Counted from the first letter of the stretch, positions 40,253-50,344 are shown. The stretch is DNA of 64,000 bases from Sorex araneus (GCF_027595985.1 NC_073305.1:115578259-115642258); one strand, 5' to 3'. Notes: generated from the sequence alone by a model not told the origin. Numbers and translations are program-made.

Positions 40253-40649
40253 TCTCCCTTGACTCTATTCCTTTCTTTCCCCTCATGTCTAATGTCTAAT
40301 GGGGCAAAATGTATGATTTTTGAGACTATTGTGGGCTCCCACAGTCTCAGCACTGAAAAACTGTAGGAATGTTTAGAATGTAGGATGGAAACAACTAAAA
40401 TGGAGCTGCTGCCAGTGGCTCTGGAGAGAGTGCTCCTACTCTCTGCTCTACCCACCTCAGCACCAGCACTCAGGTGGGGCCCAGGTCAGGTGAGTCATTG
40501 ACCTCAGCACAGGCACTGGGGATCCGTCACCTTTCCCTCTCAGCAAAGAATTTCAGGAGCAGGTGAAATGGTGGGATAAGATAGCTTTTACTGGATGAAG
40601 CTTACTTAGACATGAGGGGAAAGAAAGAAGAATACAGAGTCAAGGGAGA
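40253..40649. repeat. Inverted repeat with about 40-bp arms
   Basis: Left arm 40253-40290 begins TCTCCCTTGACTCTA and ends CCCCTCATGTCT. Right arm 40608-40649 begins AGACATGAGGGG and ends GAGTCAAGGGAGA. The arms are near-perfect reverse complements with a spacer of about 317 bp. Confidence 0.8.
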
Positions 40650-40850
40650 GCAGGTCTTTCTCGAGAGTGATGAAAGCACAGAGAGATAAGCAGGATTCAA
40701 AATATGTGCTCCAGGGAGAACTCAGGAGAGCAAGCCTGAGTGGTTTTAGGAACGAGATTTTATACAATTCTTCCAAATCTTTTTCCTGGAGTTTTGCATA
40801 GTATACATGAAAGTTAATCTGATGAGAGAGAGGGGGAGGGGAAATGTCTA
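40420..40850 (-). mobile_element. Possible divergent LTR of the 41-44 kb family
   Basis: GCAAAGAATTTCAGGAGCAG resembles GGAAAAGAATTTCAGGAGTA in the certain copies. A minus-strand AATCTCGTTC/TATA-like region is weak. The rest is not alignable by eye. Confidence 0.3.
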
Positions 40851-40859
40851 CCATAAAGG

Positions 40860-40991
40860 CAGGCTTGGGGGAGGCAGGCAGGACAGGAGGGAAATGGGGA
40901 CACTGGTGGTGGGAAATGTACACTGCTGATGGAACTTTGTATGACTGAAACCCAATCATGAACACCTTTGTAACTGTATCTCATGTGATTC
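40860..40991 (+). mobile_element. LINE 3' end (probably L1), split by an LTR
   Basis: ACACTGGTGGTGGGAAATGT to GTAACTGTATCTCATGTG. An LTR follows, and the presumed continuation GCAATTCAATTAAAAATAG is at 41652. Confidence 0.5.
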
Positions 40992-41652
40992 TGATGTCGG
41001 TGGGCCCCACGGGTGACTTACGTAAAGCGGGGAGGAGAAAGGCAGTCACTTTCTCCCCAACTGCCTCTACTACTCGGAACCCAGGGTTACTGGGTTCTTG
41101 TCTCGCTCGTGGAAAAGAATTTCAGGAGTAGACAAGCAGTGAAGTAAACAGATTTTATTTAGAGGTTTCTGAGGGAAGGAGGGAGGGGTAAGTGGGAGAC
41201 AGAAGAGTAAGAATAACGTGTTCAAGAGAAAGCGCGGGCTTCTCCAAGGGTGGAGAGAGCTCTATACACATCCTAGCACTGAACACAAAAGCATGAAAGT
41301 ACACATCTCAAGGGGGGAGATGAGGACACCGCATGTGCTTGGCCACATGGGCACAAAAAAGAACCTGGGCTCAGGCAGTATATGGGCACCCTTCCTTTGT
41401 TCAAGGTGTCTTTTATAGGGTTTCTTCAACCTGCCCCCACGTGGGGTTTCTTTCCAGGTAAAAGTTTGTTGCTAAGGTTACCAGGGAGGTGGGAGTGGTG
41501 ATGGCCTTCTTTGGGGAACTTGGGGGGGGGTCCATTATCAGGGTCTGCTGATGTTTTCTTGAATCTGCAAGTCTTAAGAGTCTCCTTCCTGGAGACTCTG
41601 TTAAATCTAAATTTTCATTGCCAAGGGCCTTTCCCTATCTACCTGCCTACAG
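40992..41652 (-). mobile_element. Family-D LTR, copy 1
   Basis: On the minus strand it begins TGTAGGCAGGTAGATAGGG and ends GTGGGGCCCACCGACATCA. The plus-strand CAGATTTTATTTAGAGG is a reversed AAATAAAA signal, and CTTTTATAGGG (about 41410) is a reversed TATA box. The flanks TGATTC and CAATTC are a possible decayed 6-bp duplication. No internal retroviral sequence. Confidence 0.7.
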
Positions 41653-41764
41653 CAATTCAATTAAAAATAGTTTTTTTAATATTAGTCTGAGTTTTGTCAC
41701 AGGGAAAGCCTTGCATTGCTGATGGGTCTCCTCATCCCTTGCACTCTTTCTTTCTTTATTTTTT

Positions 41765-41951
41765 GGTGCACTATTCCTGGAGGTACTGAAATACCAGGTT
41801 GATGTGTGGCGTGGACAGAGCAAGCTCCTATTCCAACTCCTAGTTCCAAAAATCCATTTAATATATTGTCCTCGAATAGAGGATGTATCAGGTATTAAAC
41901 TGATAAGAACAGATACCACACGAGATCTTAGCCAAAAGGCAGAGAAGCGAT
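41765..41951 (-). pseudogene. RNU2 (pseudogene): U2 snRNA retrocopy, full length
   Basis: The minus strand reproduces U2 from its 5' end (ATCGCTTCTC, then CCTTTTGGCTAAGATC) to the 3' stem (GGTATTTCAGTACCTCCAGG, then AGTGCACC) over 187 nt, the usual U2 length. The Sm site ATTTTTGG is intact. The branch-site-pairing GTAGTA reads GTGGTA, and several loop and stem bases differ. An A-rich tail AAAAAATAAAGAAAG follows the RNA end. TCATCCCTTGCA (41732-41743) and TCATCACTTGCG (41951-41962) form a 12-bp target duplication with two mismatches. So this is a LINE-1-made copy of the RNA and not a working gene; upstream snRNA promoter elements are not visible. Confidence 0.92.
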
Positions 41952-42004
41952 CATCACTTGCGTTCTTGATAGTCTCTTCATAATCTCTTAGATATTTTTG
42001 TAGC

Positions 42005-42172
42005 TTTTTTATTGTGGACCATACCCCAAGTTGTTCAGGGTTTACTGGCTCTGCGTTCACGGGTCACTCCTGGTGGACTCAGGGTACCATATGGGTACCA
42101 TGAGGTGAACTGGGGTCTGTCCCGTGAATGACAAGCACCACACCTGCTGTACGATTGCTCAAGCCCTATAAC
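42005..42172 (-). mobile_element. Type-1 SINE, old copy
   Basis: GTGGACCATACCCCAAGTTG to GTACGATTGCTCAAGCCC, with GGTACCAT duplicated in the middle. Confidence 0.65.
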
Positions 42173-42265
42173 TTCTTTTCTTAGAGGCCCACCTTTCTTT
42201 GGGTGGGGCCTTAGATTTCTGCATCAGAGTAGTACCTCAATGTCTCCTTTAAAATGAGCTCAGGA

Positions 42266-43158
42266 TTTGCATGCAGAGGTGGTTTATGTGAGGCAGAGAG
42301 GAGACAAACAGTGACTTTCTCCAGATCCACCTCTGCCATCCCAGGACTGGCTGGGAAGGATAGGCCTGATAAAGTCTCCGAATAAGTCCCTGCTCGCATG
42401 GGCCAGCTCCCCGCCTGCCTCACCACTGTCAAGCCACACCTGATGTTCTCTTGGTCTTCTTGGGAGTTTATCCCCACCACCCGATCTCTCAGGGAGCCAT
42501 TGGATTCAGCCTGGAGCAAGGAAATACTCTTTGCTCCAGAAAAAAGGAAGCCAGTCCTAGGCCTTACCCAGGGTTTCCAGGTACTTTGTCCTATCTCACA
42601 GAAAAGAATTTCCGGAGTAAACCGAGCAGTGAAGTAAGAACAGATTTTATTTGGAGCCTTAATTTAGGAAAGGGAAGGAAGGAAGGAGAGCAAAAGTAGA
42701 GAGTAACCTGCTCAAAGCAGAATGCAGGCTTCTCCAAAGGCAGAGAGTAGCCCCGTACACATCTCGAGAGGGAGATGCCGGTGACACATATGTTTGGCTA
42801 CGTGGGCAGCACATGCCCACCTTCCCTTTGTTCAAGGTGGCTTTTGTAGGGTTTCTCCAACCTGCCCCCACACGTGGGGCTTCTACCTAGGTAAAAGTCC
42901 GTTTCTAGGGCGGTTGCCAAGGGGGTAGAACTGGGTGTGGTCCATGGTCCTCTTTGAAATTCCTTTCCTGGCCTTTGTTCCCGCTGGAACGTCTCTCAGA
43001 GGGGGGTCCAGCCTGCTCTGGGTCTGATGCGGTGCCAGGTGAGAGTCTTATCAGGCCTGCGCTCACAAGGTGGGCTTTGGGCAGTCTTGGGCTGTTGGTT
43101 TTATTACATCTTAGGAATTCCATCGCCATGGGGCCTTTTCCTGTCTCCTGGCCTGCCA
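42266..43158 (-). mobile_element. Family-D LTR, divergent longer copy
   Basis: Shares ACTTTCTCC, AAAAGAATTTCCGGAGTA, CAGATTTTATTTGGAGCC, GGCTTCTCCAAAGG, TTTGTTCAAGGTGGC and TCCAACCTGCCCCCAC with the copies at 41.0 and 43.4 kb. It has about 190 extra bases between the ACTTTCTCC motif and AAAAGAATTTCC. Minus-strand start TGGCAGGCCAGG at 43158. Confidence 0.55.
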
Positions 43159-43436
43159 CCTCAACCTTACTTATTTACCAGAAACAAAGCCACTCTCAGC
43201 AGCTGGCAAGGGGAACTGAGCCTTCCCCCTTCCTCCAGGAAGTGGCTGCGGGAGGGGTCCGGGGCGCAGACAGCACTCTGCGTTTCTGGGCGTGTTTAAC
43301 CGGTTGTTTCCAGGAGACCTGTCCCACACAAACCAGGCAAACAGGCCTGGGATTTTTCCATGGGAGCTCAGTCAGACTGCTTCCTGCAGCCTCGAGTACA
43401 AAGGTTCTGTTTGGAAGGCAGGCTTTCAAACACTGG

Positions 43437-44163
43437 TGATGTCGGTGGGCCCCACGGGTGACTTATGTGAAGCAGGGAGGAGAAAGACAGTAACTTTCTC
43501 CCCAACCGCCTCTACCACCCGGGACCCAGAGTTACTGGGTTCTTGTCTCATGGAAAAGAATTTCAGGAGTAGACAAGCAGTTAAGTAATTTTATTTAGAG
43601 GTTTCTGAGGGAAGGAGGAAGGGATAAGAGAGAGAGAGAGAGAAGTAAGAGTAACACGTTCAGGGGGCTGGAGAGATAGCACAGCGGGTAGGGCGTTTGC
43701 CTTGCACGCGGCCCACCTGGGTTCAAATCCCAGCATCCCATATGGTCCCCTGAGCATGGCCAGGGGTAATTCCTGAGTGCAGAGCCAGGAGTAACCCTTG
43801 TGCATTGCCAGGTGTGACCCAAAAAGCAAAAAAAAAAAAAAAGAGTAACACGTTCAGGAGAGAACACAGGCTTCTCCAAGGGTGGAGGAAGCCCCTACAC
43901 ATAACCAAGCTTTTTTTTTTTTTTCTTTTTGGTTCACAAAAAAAAAAAAAAAGGTTACCAGGGAGGTTGGGAGTGGTGTTGGCCTTCTTTGGGGAACTTG
44001 TGTGTGTGTGTGGGCTGGGGTCCATTATCCTCAGGGTCTGCTGATGGTTTCCTCCAGGTCTTTTGTTTTCTTGAATCTGCAAGTCTTAAGATTTCTCCTT
44101 CCCAGAGACTGTTAAATCTAAATTTTCATTGCCCAGGGCCTTTCCCTATCTACCTGCCTACAT
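43437..44163 (-). mobile_element. Family-D LTR, copy 3, with SINE and internal deletion
   Basis: Same termini as the copy at 40992. CACTGG stands on both sides (43431-43436 and 44164-44169), offset by one base from the expected CA end. A type-1 SINE sits at 43665-43840. About 250 bp of the LTR middle is replaced by a T-run, a short GGTTCAC and an A-run at 43911-43953. Confidence 0.7.
43665..43840 (+). mobile_element. Type-1 SINE, young, 18-bp target duplication
   Basis: AAGAGTAACACGTTCAGG at 43647-43664 and again, unchanged, at 43841-43858. Very recent insertion into the LTR. Confidence 0.95.
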
Positions 44164-44398
44164 CACTGGGCTTACCCTCTGCTCCTGCTGCTTCTCAGGC
44201 CAGAGTCCTTTCACAGCTGCTTGGCACGGGATGGTGTGTGTGTGTGGGGGGGGGGGGGTGAGATTTCAGGCAAGAGGGGAGGGGAGAAGCTGGGTTTTGC
44301 AGTCTAAAGGGGTGGGCCTCAGGGTCCCCTGGTGAAATGCAGAATCTGGAAAAGCTATGGTTCTCTCTGTCCCAAAATCAAAGACACGGAGGTGGATG
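44164..44398. other. Continuation of the sequence into which the LTR inserted
   Basis: Apparently single-copy, with GTGTGTGTGT and G13 runs near 44231-44259. Confidence 0.4.
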
Positions 44399-44399
44399 G

Positions 44400-44535
44400 G
44401 CCTGGGCAATAGTACAGCTGTTCAGGCTTTGGGCTTGGACACAGCCGGCCTGGGTTCCATCCCCGGCACCAGATGTGGCCCTGGAACAGGCCCCTGGGAA
44501 TCCCAGAGCACAAGGCCTGATGAAGAAAGAGCGGA
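44400..44535 (+). mobile_element. SINE, old copy
   Basis: CCTGGGCAATAGTACAGCTG, CTGGGTTCCATCCCCGGCAC and CCAGATGTGGCCCTGG. Confidence 0.5.
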
Positions 44536-44925
44536 ACTCTGAGAGTAATTATTTTATTTACTTTGGGAAAGGAAATTATAGGGAGCGACTTAAAAATTCA
44601 TATAGTTGGGTATAAATCTGTACTAAGACAGTGTAGGCTAGAGAAATAGCACCTTGGTACAAATGGAATTTTTCTCTTCATTAAAACAAATAATTAAAAT
44701 GTCAGGCATTTCAGAAATGCTAGATTTCTGGAGAGGTATTTCTAATTTGGCCTGGTATGGATGAATGGGTAATTTCTATTTCTTTTTCAAATCCTTTTAG
44801 GTATTCTCTGAATCTAGGCATTATCTCTGTCATCAGAATAGGTATTTTCTACAAAAAGAAAAAGAAAAAAATGTCTTCAGATGTGCAAGTAGAAGAGAAC
44901 AGAGGGAGAGAAATTTTAAAACTTT
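44536..44925. other. No gene recognised
   Basis: AT-rich, apparently single-copy. A small SINE relic (GGCTAGAGAAATAGCACC) near 44636. Confidence 0.45.
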
Positions 44926-44930
44926 TTGGG

Positions 44931-45171
44931 CTGGAGCGATAGCACAGCGGTAGGGCTTTCGCCTTGCACTCGGCCAACCCGGGTTTGATTCCTCCACCGC
45001 TTAGAGAGCCCGGCAAGCTACCGAGAGAATCTCGCCCACATGGCAGAGCCTGGCAAGCTTCCTGTGGCGTATTCAACATACCAAAAACAGTAACAAACAA
45101 GTCTCACAATGGAAATGTTACTGGTGCCCACTCGAGCAAATCGATGAGCAATGGGATGACAGTGACAGTGA
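44931..45171 (+). mobile_element. Type-2 SINE, full length
   Basis: Head GGCTGGAGCGATAGCACAGC, B box GGGTTTGATTCC, body, RTE-like tail TGGTGCCCACTCGAGCAAAT and end GACAGTGACAGTGAT, which shows the CAGTGA unit clearly. Confidence 0.9.
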
Positions 45172-45249
45172 TATTTATGATAAAATTGGAATTTTATTGG
45201 GTGTCATTTGTTATCTCTGAAACAATAATTTGCTCATTTTCCTCAGCTC

Positions 45250-45498
45250 TGGGCTGGAGTGATAGCACAGCAGTTGGGCATTCGCCTTTCACGAGGCTGA
45301 CCCATGTTCGATTCCTCCACCCCTCTCGGAGAGCCCAGCAAGCTACTGAGAATATGGAGCCCGCACGGCAGAGCCTGGCAAGCTACCTATATGCGTATTG
45401 GGTATGCCAAAAACAGTAACAGTAACTCTTTCAATGAGAGACATTACTGGTGCCCGCTTGAACAAATCTATGAGCAATGGGATGACAGTGACAGTGAC
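45250..45498 (+). mobile_element. Type-2 SINE, full length
   Basis: Head GGGCTGGAGTGATAGCACAG, tail TGGTGCCCGCTTGAACAAAT and end GACAGTGACAGTGAC. CTCAGCTCTG and CTCAGCCCTA flank it. Same orientation as the copy 75 bp upstream. Confidence 0.88.
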
Positions 45499-45554
45499 TC
45501 TCAGCCCTAGAAAATAAGTCATTTTTATGTACATGTTGTTATTGTTGTTATAGT

Positions 45555-45712
45555 TTTGGGGACATGCCTGGCTGTGCTCAGGGCTTACTCCTGACTCTGT
45601 TCATCACTTCTGGTGGGGCTCAGGGGCCCCGTGGACTGCTGGGATTGAACCTGGGTTGGCTACATGCTAGATAAGCGCCTTAACCCCTGTTCTATCTCTC
45701 CAACCCCCAGAA
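45555..45712 (-). mobile_element. Type-1 SINE, old copy
   Basis: TGGGGACATGCCTGGCTGTG to TGTTCTATCTCTCCAACCCC. Confidence 0.7.
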
Positions 45713-45869
45713 GTCGTTTATGTAGCCCTCAAACAAAAGCAACCAGGTGTTCTGATAATAAATAGGGTTTATTCAGAAACAAAACTACGTAAGAGGAAAC
45801 AAAGTGTTAAGTACATTCGTGGCAAGATATGCATGTACAAAAAAAAAACAACCCAAAAATCCCTTGGCT

Positions 45870-46050
45870 TCAGAGAGATAATACCAAGCAATTAATTGCC
45901 TTGCACACATTAATTGACTGACCCAGAGGTTGATCCCCAGCACCCCATGTAGCTCCCTGAGAATGCCAGGAATGATCCTTGAGCACAGAGCCAGGAATAT
46001 GCCCAGAGCATTACTGGGTGTGGCACCTCCCCTCAAAAAACAAAAAAAAA
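45870..46050 (+). mobile_element. Type-1 SINE, old copy
   Basis: TTCAGAGAGATAATACCAAG, GAGGTTGATCCCCAGCACCC and CTGGGTGTGGCACCTCCCC. ATTAATTG is duplicated in the head. Confidence 0.7.
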
Positions 46051-46435
46051 TTCCATTTCCACTTCTCCCCAAATCTGAGACTAATGCCCTCTACAAAGTG
46101 CATCTGGCAGTCTGTGGAGATGAAAACAGTATCACCCTCCTGGGAGATGCAAGGCGCGCTGGGTCCTATGCTTGGCAAATCTGCAAAAGCACGAGCACGC
46201 TAGCCTCCCACCTGCTTGGAAGAGGGTTCTGAATATCAATGTTCACACATCATCTGCCCCCTTGTATCTGAGGAAAAACAAAAGAGAAGAGCTGACTAAG
46301 TCTTCCAAAGTCACAGTGCCAGTTCTCAGGACCTCACTGCCAGGGCCTCCCTCTGGGACGCTGCTGTTACCACTGTGCTCTCCTGTCTTCTAAGTGAAAA
46401 TATCTTTGGGAGACACTGTCTAATTTTAAAGAATA
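46051..46435. other. No gene recognised
   Basis: Apparently single-copy sequence. Confidence 0.45.
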
Positions 46436-46439
46436 GGCT

Positions 46440-46565
46440 TGGGGGATTGGAGAAATAGTCTAGGGGTTAAGGCACTGGCCTTGTATCCCCTCAGCACTGC
46501 CAGGGGTCACCCTGGGCACAGGGCCAGAAACAGCCTTGGAGCACTACTGGGGTCTGACCCCAAAG
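46440..46565 (+). mobile_element. Type-1 SINE, B-box region deleted
   Basis: GGGGGATTGGAGAAATAGTC, then directly CCTCAGCACTGCCAGGGGTC and GGGGTCTGACCCCAAAG. Confidence 0.6.
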
Positions 46566-46689
46566 TCATCCAAGAAAGGGCGGGCAGAATTGAGGGGTAG
46601 GAACTACATTTCATGTAGATTAATATTCCCTGAATGTGCATTCACAGAAGACTAGAGGAAAATGATTCCTAGCTATGGTAGGGCCATGA

Positions 46690-46792
46690 TTTAAATTTTG
46701 TGATGGGTGCAAGTGATCTAGCACAGGATTAAGACCTTGCCTGGCATAGAACCCCAAAACCAAGCACCCAAAACCCAAAAATAAACAGATGT
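46690..46792 (+). mobile_element. SINE relic
   Basis: GGTGCAAGTGATCTAGCACA and CATAGAACCCCAAAACCAAG with A-rich end. Type uncertain. Confidence 0.3.
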
Positions 46793-46794
46793 TG

Positions 46795-47395
46795 CCATGG
46801 ACCAAGCTGATTATTCAACTCCATGCTAGGGTTAACTGTGTTGAAAGGATCATTAAACTGAGGTGGTTCTAATACCTTGGAGACTTGTGAAAACAAAACA
46901 AACCCTAAATCTGTAGGTGCCTCAAGGACAGCCAGTCACACAAACAGCCCACTCAGCATTTCCAAATCAAGCCCAAACTTAAGCCTGGCACTCCGGCTCC
47001 CACCTTTTTCTCACCCCAGTTTCCCCGCTTTGTGTGGGACTATGGACTTCACCACTTTCAGTCCAGTGCCCTCCGGTCCGAGTTGCTGTTTGCTCCAACA
47101 GACTCTTTTATGCCGGCTTCCCCTCCCCTGGGTTGTGGCGTGCTTGTTGGGGGTTGTACACGTTAGCGTGTGAAAAGCGTTTGTAAACACTCCAATGGGG
47201 TGCACCGGGGAATCACACACTTTTCTGTTGTGGTTGGGCTCACAGTGTCACAAGACAGGCACTCCACCACTGTGCTACGTCTCTAGACCCTCTCAAAGAC
47301 AGCTGAAAGAGGATGATTTGAATTGCTGAGGAAAAGTTGGGGAACACCAGGTACTGCTAATCAGCTTTAAAAAAGAAAAACAACAACAACAACAA
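46795..47395. other. No gene recognised
   Basis: About 600 bp. A minus type-1 relic (GTGGTTGGGCTCACAGTGTC to GCTACGTCTCTAGACCC) may lie at 47229-47290. Confidence 0.4.
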
Positions 47396-47399
47396 CAGT

Positions 47400-47520
47400 A
47401 TCCAGAGAGATAGTACAGGGGCTCAGAAGCTGCACTATCTCTTGCTGCGTACACCCAACCCTGGTTTGATCCCTGGCACCCCAAACACCACCTGCACCTC
47501 AACACCCCCAGAAGTGCCTC
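47400..47520 (+). mobile_element. SINE, old copy
   Basis: ATCCAGAGAGATAGTACAGG and CTGGTTTGATCCCTGGCACC, preceded by an AAC repeat. Confidence 0.5.
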
Positions 47521-47561
47521 CTCAATAATAAAAGACAAAATAAAATAGAGAAAGAAAAACA

Positions 47562-47720
47562 TGGCTAGGAGGTAGTTCAAAGGGCTGAAGCACCTACTTT
47601 TCATGCAGGAGACCTGGGTTCAATCCTTAGCACCATCTGTTCCCCTGAGCACAGCGAAGAGCAACTCCCAAGCACCACTGAGTTGGGAACAACCCATAGG
47701 CACTTCCAGGTATAACCCCC
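47562..47720 (+). mobile_element. Type-1 SINE, old copy
   Basis: CCTGGGTTCAATCCTTAGCA, GTTCCCCTGAGCACAGCG and CAGGTATAACCCCC. Confidence 0.6.
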
Positions 47721-47814
47721 CCACCAACAAAGTAACGACAATAATAATGATAATAATAATAAGCGATAAAATAGACCAGATTATATGTTTTAAAAATAAG
47801 TTGCATGGGGGAGG

Positions 47815-47975
47815 CGGGGCAGAGCGATAATACAGCGGGTAAGGTTTGCACGTGGCCAACTTGCGTTCTCTCCCAGACATCCCATATGCTCCCCAGAGCA
47901 TTGCCAGGCGTAATTCCAGAGTGCAGAGACAGGAGTAACCCCTGAGAATCATTGTCAAGTACGACTGGAAGAACA
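47815..47975 (+). mobile_element. Type-1 SINE
   Basis: GGGGCAGAGCGATAATACAG, CATCCCATATGCTCCCC and GACAGGAGTAACCCCTGAGA. Confidence 0.7.
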
Positions 47976-47977
47976 AA

Positions 47978-48235
<258 letters not shown>

Positions 48236-48254
48236 GGAAGTTGGGAGACAGGGA

Positions 48255-48345
48255 AATGAATCACAGAGCTGGAGCACATGCTTTACATGTGAGAGCCCCA
48301 TCCTTATCCATCCTTATCACTGCATGGTCCCCTAAGCACCACCCT
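48255..48345 (+). mobile_element. Short SINE fragment
   Basis: CAGAGCTGGAGCACATGCTT, TCACTGCATGGTCCCCTAAG, CACCACCCTG. The body is shortened. Confidence 0.45.
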
Positions 48346-48349
48346 GTTT

Positions 48350-48925
48350 TTTTGTTTGCTTGTTTGTTTTTAATTAAAGACAATGTATTCATGGGACAAG
48401 GGACCATCTGAAGAACAAGCAACTAGAAAGGAGGCAGTGTGCGCTCATATAGACACAGCCGGGCCTCAAGGCCACTTTCTTGCTTTGTGAGACTGACTCA
48501 GTCCCTGTCCTGCCCAATAAGGAATCCCACTGATTTAGGATTTGGGGGCATTTCTTTCCTTTCTTTCTCCTCTTCTGCCTCCTGGCTTTCTCAGAGCTCC
48601 CCAGTAACTACATCCATTTCCCTGCGTCTCACATTTCAGCAGACTGGATTGGCAGAAGCAAGCTTAGGACTCCAGATGAGGAAAAGCCTCAAGCTCTGTA
48701 AATATTAGCTCAGATGAATGAATAATTACAGTAGGTGTGGCCCTTCTGAGAAAGCAGTTTCCCCTAATACCCTGGGGCGGGGAAGGACATAGGCCAAGGT
48801 GTCAGAGCGATTGCCCACACTCATTATATCTGGTTGTGGATGGTGGAAGAGCACAGTTTAAGAGAGCAACAATTCTGCTCCTTACTTAATAGGCAACTTC
48901 ACTTTCTTTTCTTCTTTCTCATTTG
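48350..48925. other. No gene recognised
   Basis: About 575 bp of apparently single-copy sequence. An 89-codon frame at 48439 has no known motif. Confidence 0.45.
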
Positions 48926-48929
48926 GGGG

Positions 48930-49100
48930 AGTGGGCGGGTGGAGCTCTCGATGCATGGATCGATGGATTACTGCTTGTGCCCGGCAATGTAGCACTGCTC
49001 AGACCAGTGGGACTGAGGGCCACTGAGGCTTCTGGGGGCCCTGCCATACCAGGGGTTGAATTAGGAGTCTGATGCATGCACTCCAGTATGTTGAACATTT
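48930..49100 (-). mobile_element. SINE, degenerate
   Basis: TGCCCGGCAATGTAGCACTG and CCAGGGGTTGAATTAGGAGT are weak reversed type-1 traces. Confidence 0.35.
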
Positions 49101-49116
49101 ACCTGGCTTTCAATTT

Positions 49117-49282
49117 TTTTTGGGGGGGTGTCATACACTGCGATGCTCAGGGGTTACTCCTGGCTCTGCACTCAGGAATTACTCCTGGTGTTGCTCAGGG
49201 GACCGTATGGGACGCTGGGAATCGAACCCGGTCGGCCACTTGCTAGGCAAATGCTCTACCCACTGAGCTATTGCTCCAGCCC
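49117..49282 (-). mobile_element. Type-1 SINE, young, with target duplication
   Basis: CTGGCTTTCAATTT at 49103-49116 and CTGGCTTCCAATTT at 49283-49296. Confidence 0.9.
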
Positions 49283-49304
49283 CTGGCTTCCAATTTCTTA
49301 TTTA

Positions 49305-49400
49305 CTTATTTGAGAGGGTACCCAGGATCAAACCTAGGGCCTAACACATGCAAGGCATATGTTCTTTCTACTGTGGAACTATGTCCTCTGCTCATCACCA
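49305..49400 (-). mobile_element. Short tRNA-like SINE (ID-like)
   Basis: ACCCAGGATCAAACCTAGGG and ACACATGCAAGGCATATGTT are the reversed B- and A-box parts without a body. Confidence 0.45.
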
Positions 49401-49418
49401 CATCACCCCAAGTATTTT

Positions 49419-49455
49419 TTGTTGTTGTTGTTGTTGTTGTTATTGTTGTTGTTGT
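49419..49455. repeat. (GTT)n microsatellite
   Basis: About 12 GTT units with one ATT. It continues the tail of the next SINE. Confidence 0.9.
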
Positions 49456-49456
49456 T

Positions 49457-49615
49457 TTGGGGGATGGAACAGCACCTGGTGATACTCAGGGGTTACTCCT
49501 GGCATTACGCTCAGGAATTACTCCTGACAGTGTTCGAGGAACCATATGGGGTGTCAGGGATTGAACCCAGTTCAGCTGCATATAAGCAACCTACTACACT
49601 ATGGCTCCAGCCCTA
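49457..49615 (-). mobile_element. Type-1 SINE, old copy
   Basis: ACAGCACCTGGTGATACTCA to ACACTATGGCTCCAGCCC. Confidence 0.75.
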
Positions 49616-49626
49616 CCCCTAATATC

Positions 49627-49627
<1 letters not shown>

Positions 49628-49663
<36 letters not shown>

Positions 49664-49664
49664 T
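49628..49664. repeat. (TTA)n microsatellite
   Basis: About 12 TTA units at the tail of the next minus SINE. Confidence 0.95.
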
Positions 49665-49812
49665 TGCTTCTGGGGTCACACTCGGTGATGCTCAAGGGCT
49701 ACTCCTGACTCTGCACTCAGAATTATTCCTGCCAGTGCTTGGGGGACCATATGGAATACCTGGCTATTGAACCCACGTCAGCTCTGTCCACTGTACTATC
49801 ACTCTGGCCGTA
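49665..49812 (-). mobile_element. Type-1 SINE, old copy
   Basis: GGGGTCACACTCGGTGATGC to GTACTATCACTCTGGCCG. Confidence 0.75.
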
Positions 49813-49814
49813 CC

Positions 49815-50335
49815 CGTAATTTCTTGAGTCTCGTTTAATATTGGCTATTTACAATGTCTAACTGTGGGAGATGCTATGGATGAGGTAAGGAAGAGGGTGT
49901 TTGCTCAGGTGCTTTGATCCTTGTTTTCATTGCCACTCCAAAGCCCAACCTCAGGGTGATGCCAGGACAGGGAGAGACCAGGACTCCTGGTCTTCCTTCA
50001 TCTTGTCCGAAGGTCAGCATTTCCCTGCTTTGAAGGAGACACCCCTCGGCCCTGCCTTCCTCTCCCGCTCTCCCTTCTCTTTTTGTCTGGTTCTGTTGGT
50101 GGTATGAAGGCAGGGCTGTTTCCTCCCTGCTTGCTCCTTCCAGGCAGTGTAGGTGAGGGGGAAGGATGAGAAGCAGGGGCTTGAGAGGAAGGACCAGTCT
50201 GTCCTGTTCTCCTTGCCTGTGGGCGCCTCTTCCCTCCCACCTCCAGTCTCCCATGTCACTAGAAGCAAGTCCTTCTTGGCAGGGGGTTGATAACCAAGTC
50301 TACTAAAAACTCAAGTGTAACAACCAAGGGTTGCG
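49815..50335. other. GC-rich single-copy stretch
   Basis: About 500 bp between SINEs, with open minus frames up to 126 codons (49874-50254) but no domain I recognise and no clear splice pair. Confidence 0.35.
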
Positions 50336-50344
50336 TTGCTAAAA

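Noticed and set aside
42899-43439. 161-codon frame in the GC-rich part of the 42-43 kb LTR
   Set aside because: It overlaps the U3/R-U5-like part of the divergent LTR and shows no retroviral or host domain.
44931-45498. Tandem type-2 SINEs as a possible direct-repeat array (CRISPR-like)
   Set aside because: The two units are ordinary 250-bp SINE copies with separate ends; there is no spacer pattern, and the DNA is mammalian.
49874-50254. Minus frame of 126 codons between SINEs
   Set aside because: Low-complexity, proline- and glutamate-rich, with overlapping open frames in all phases; nothing separates it from chance.
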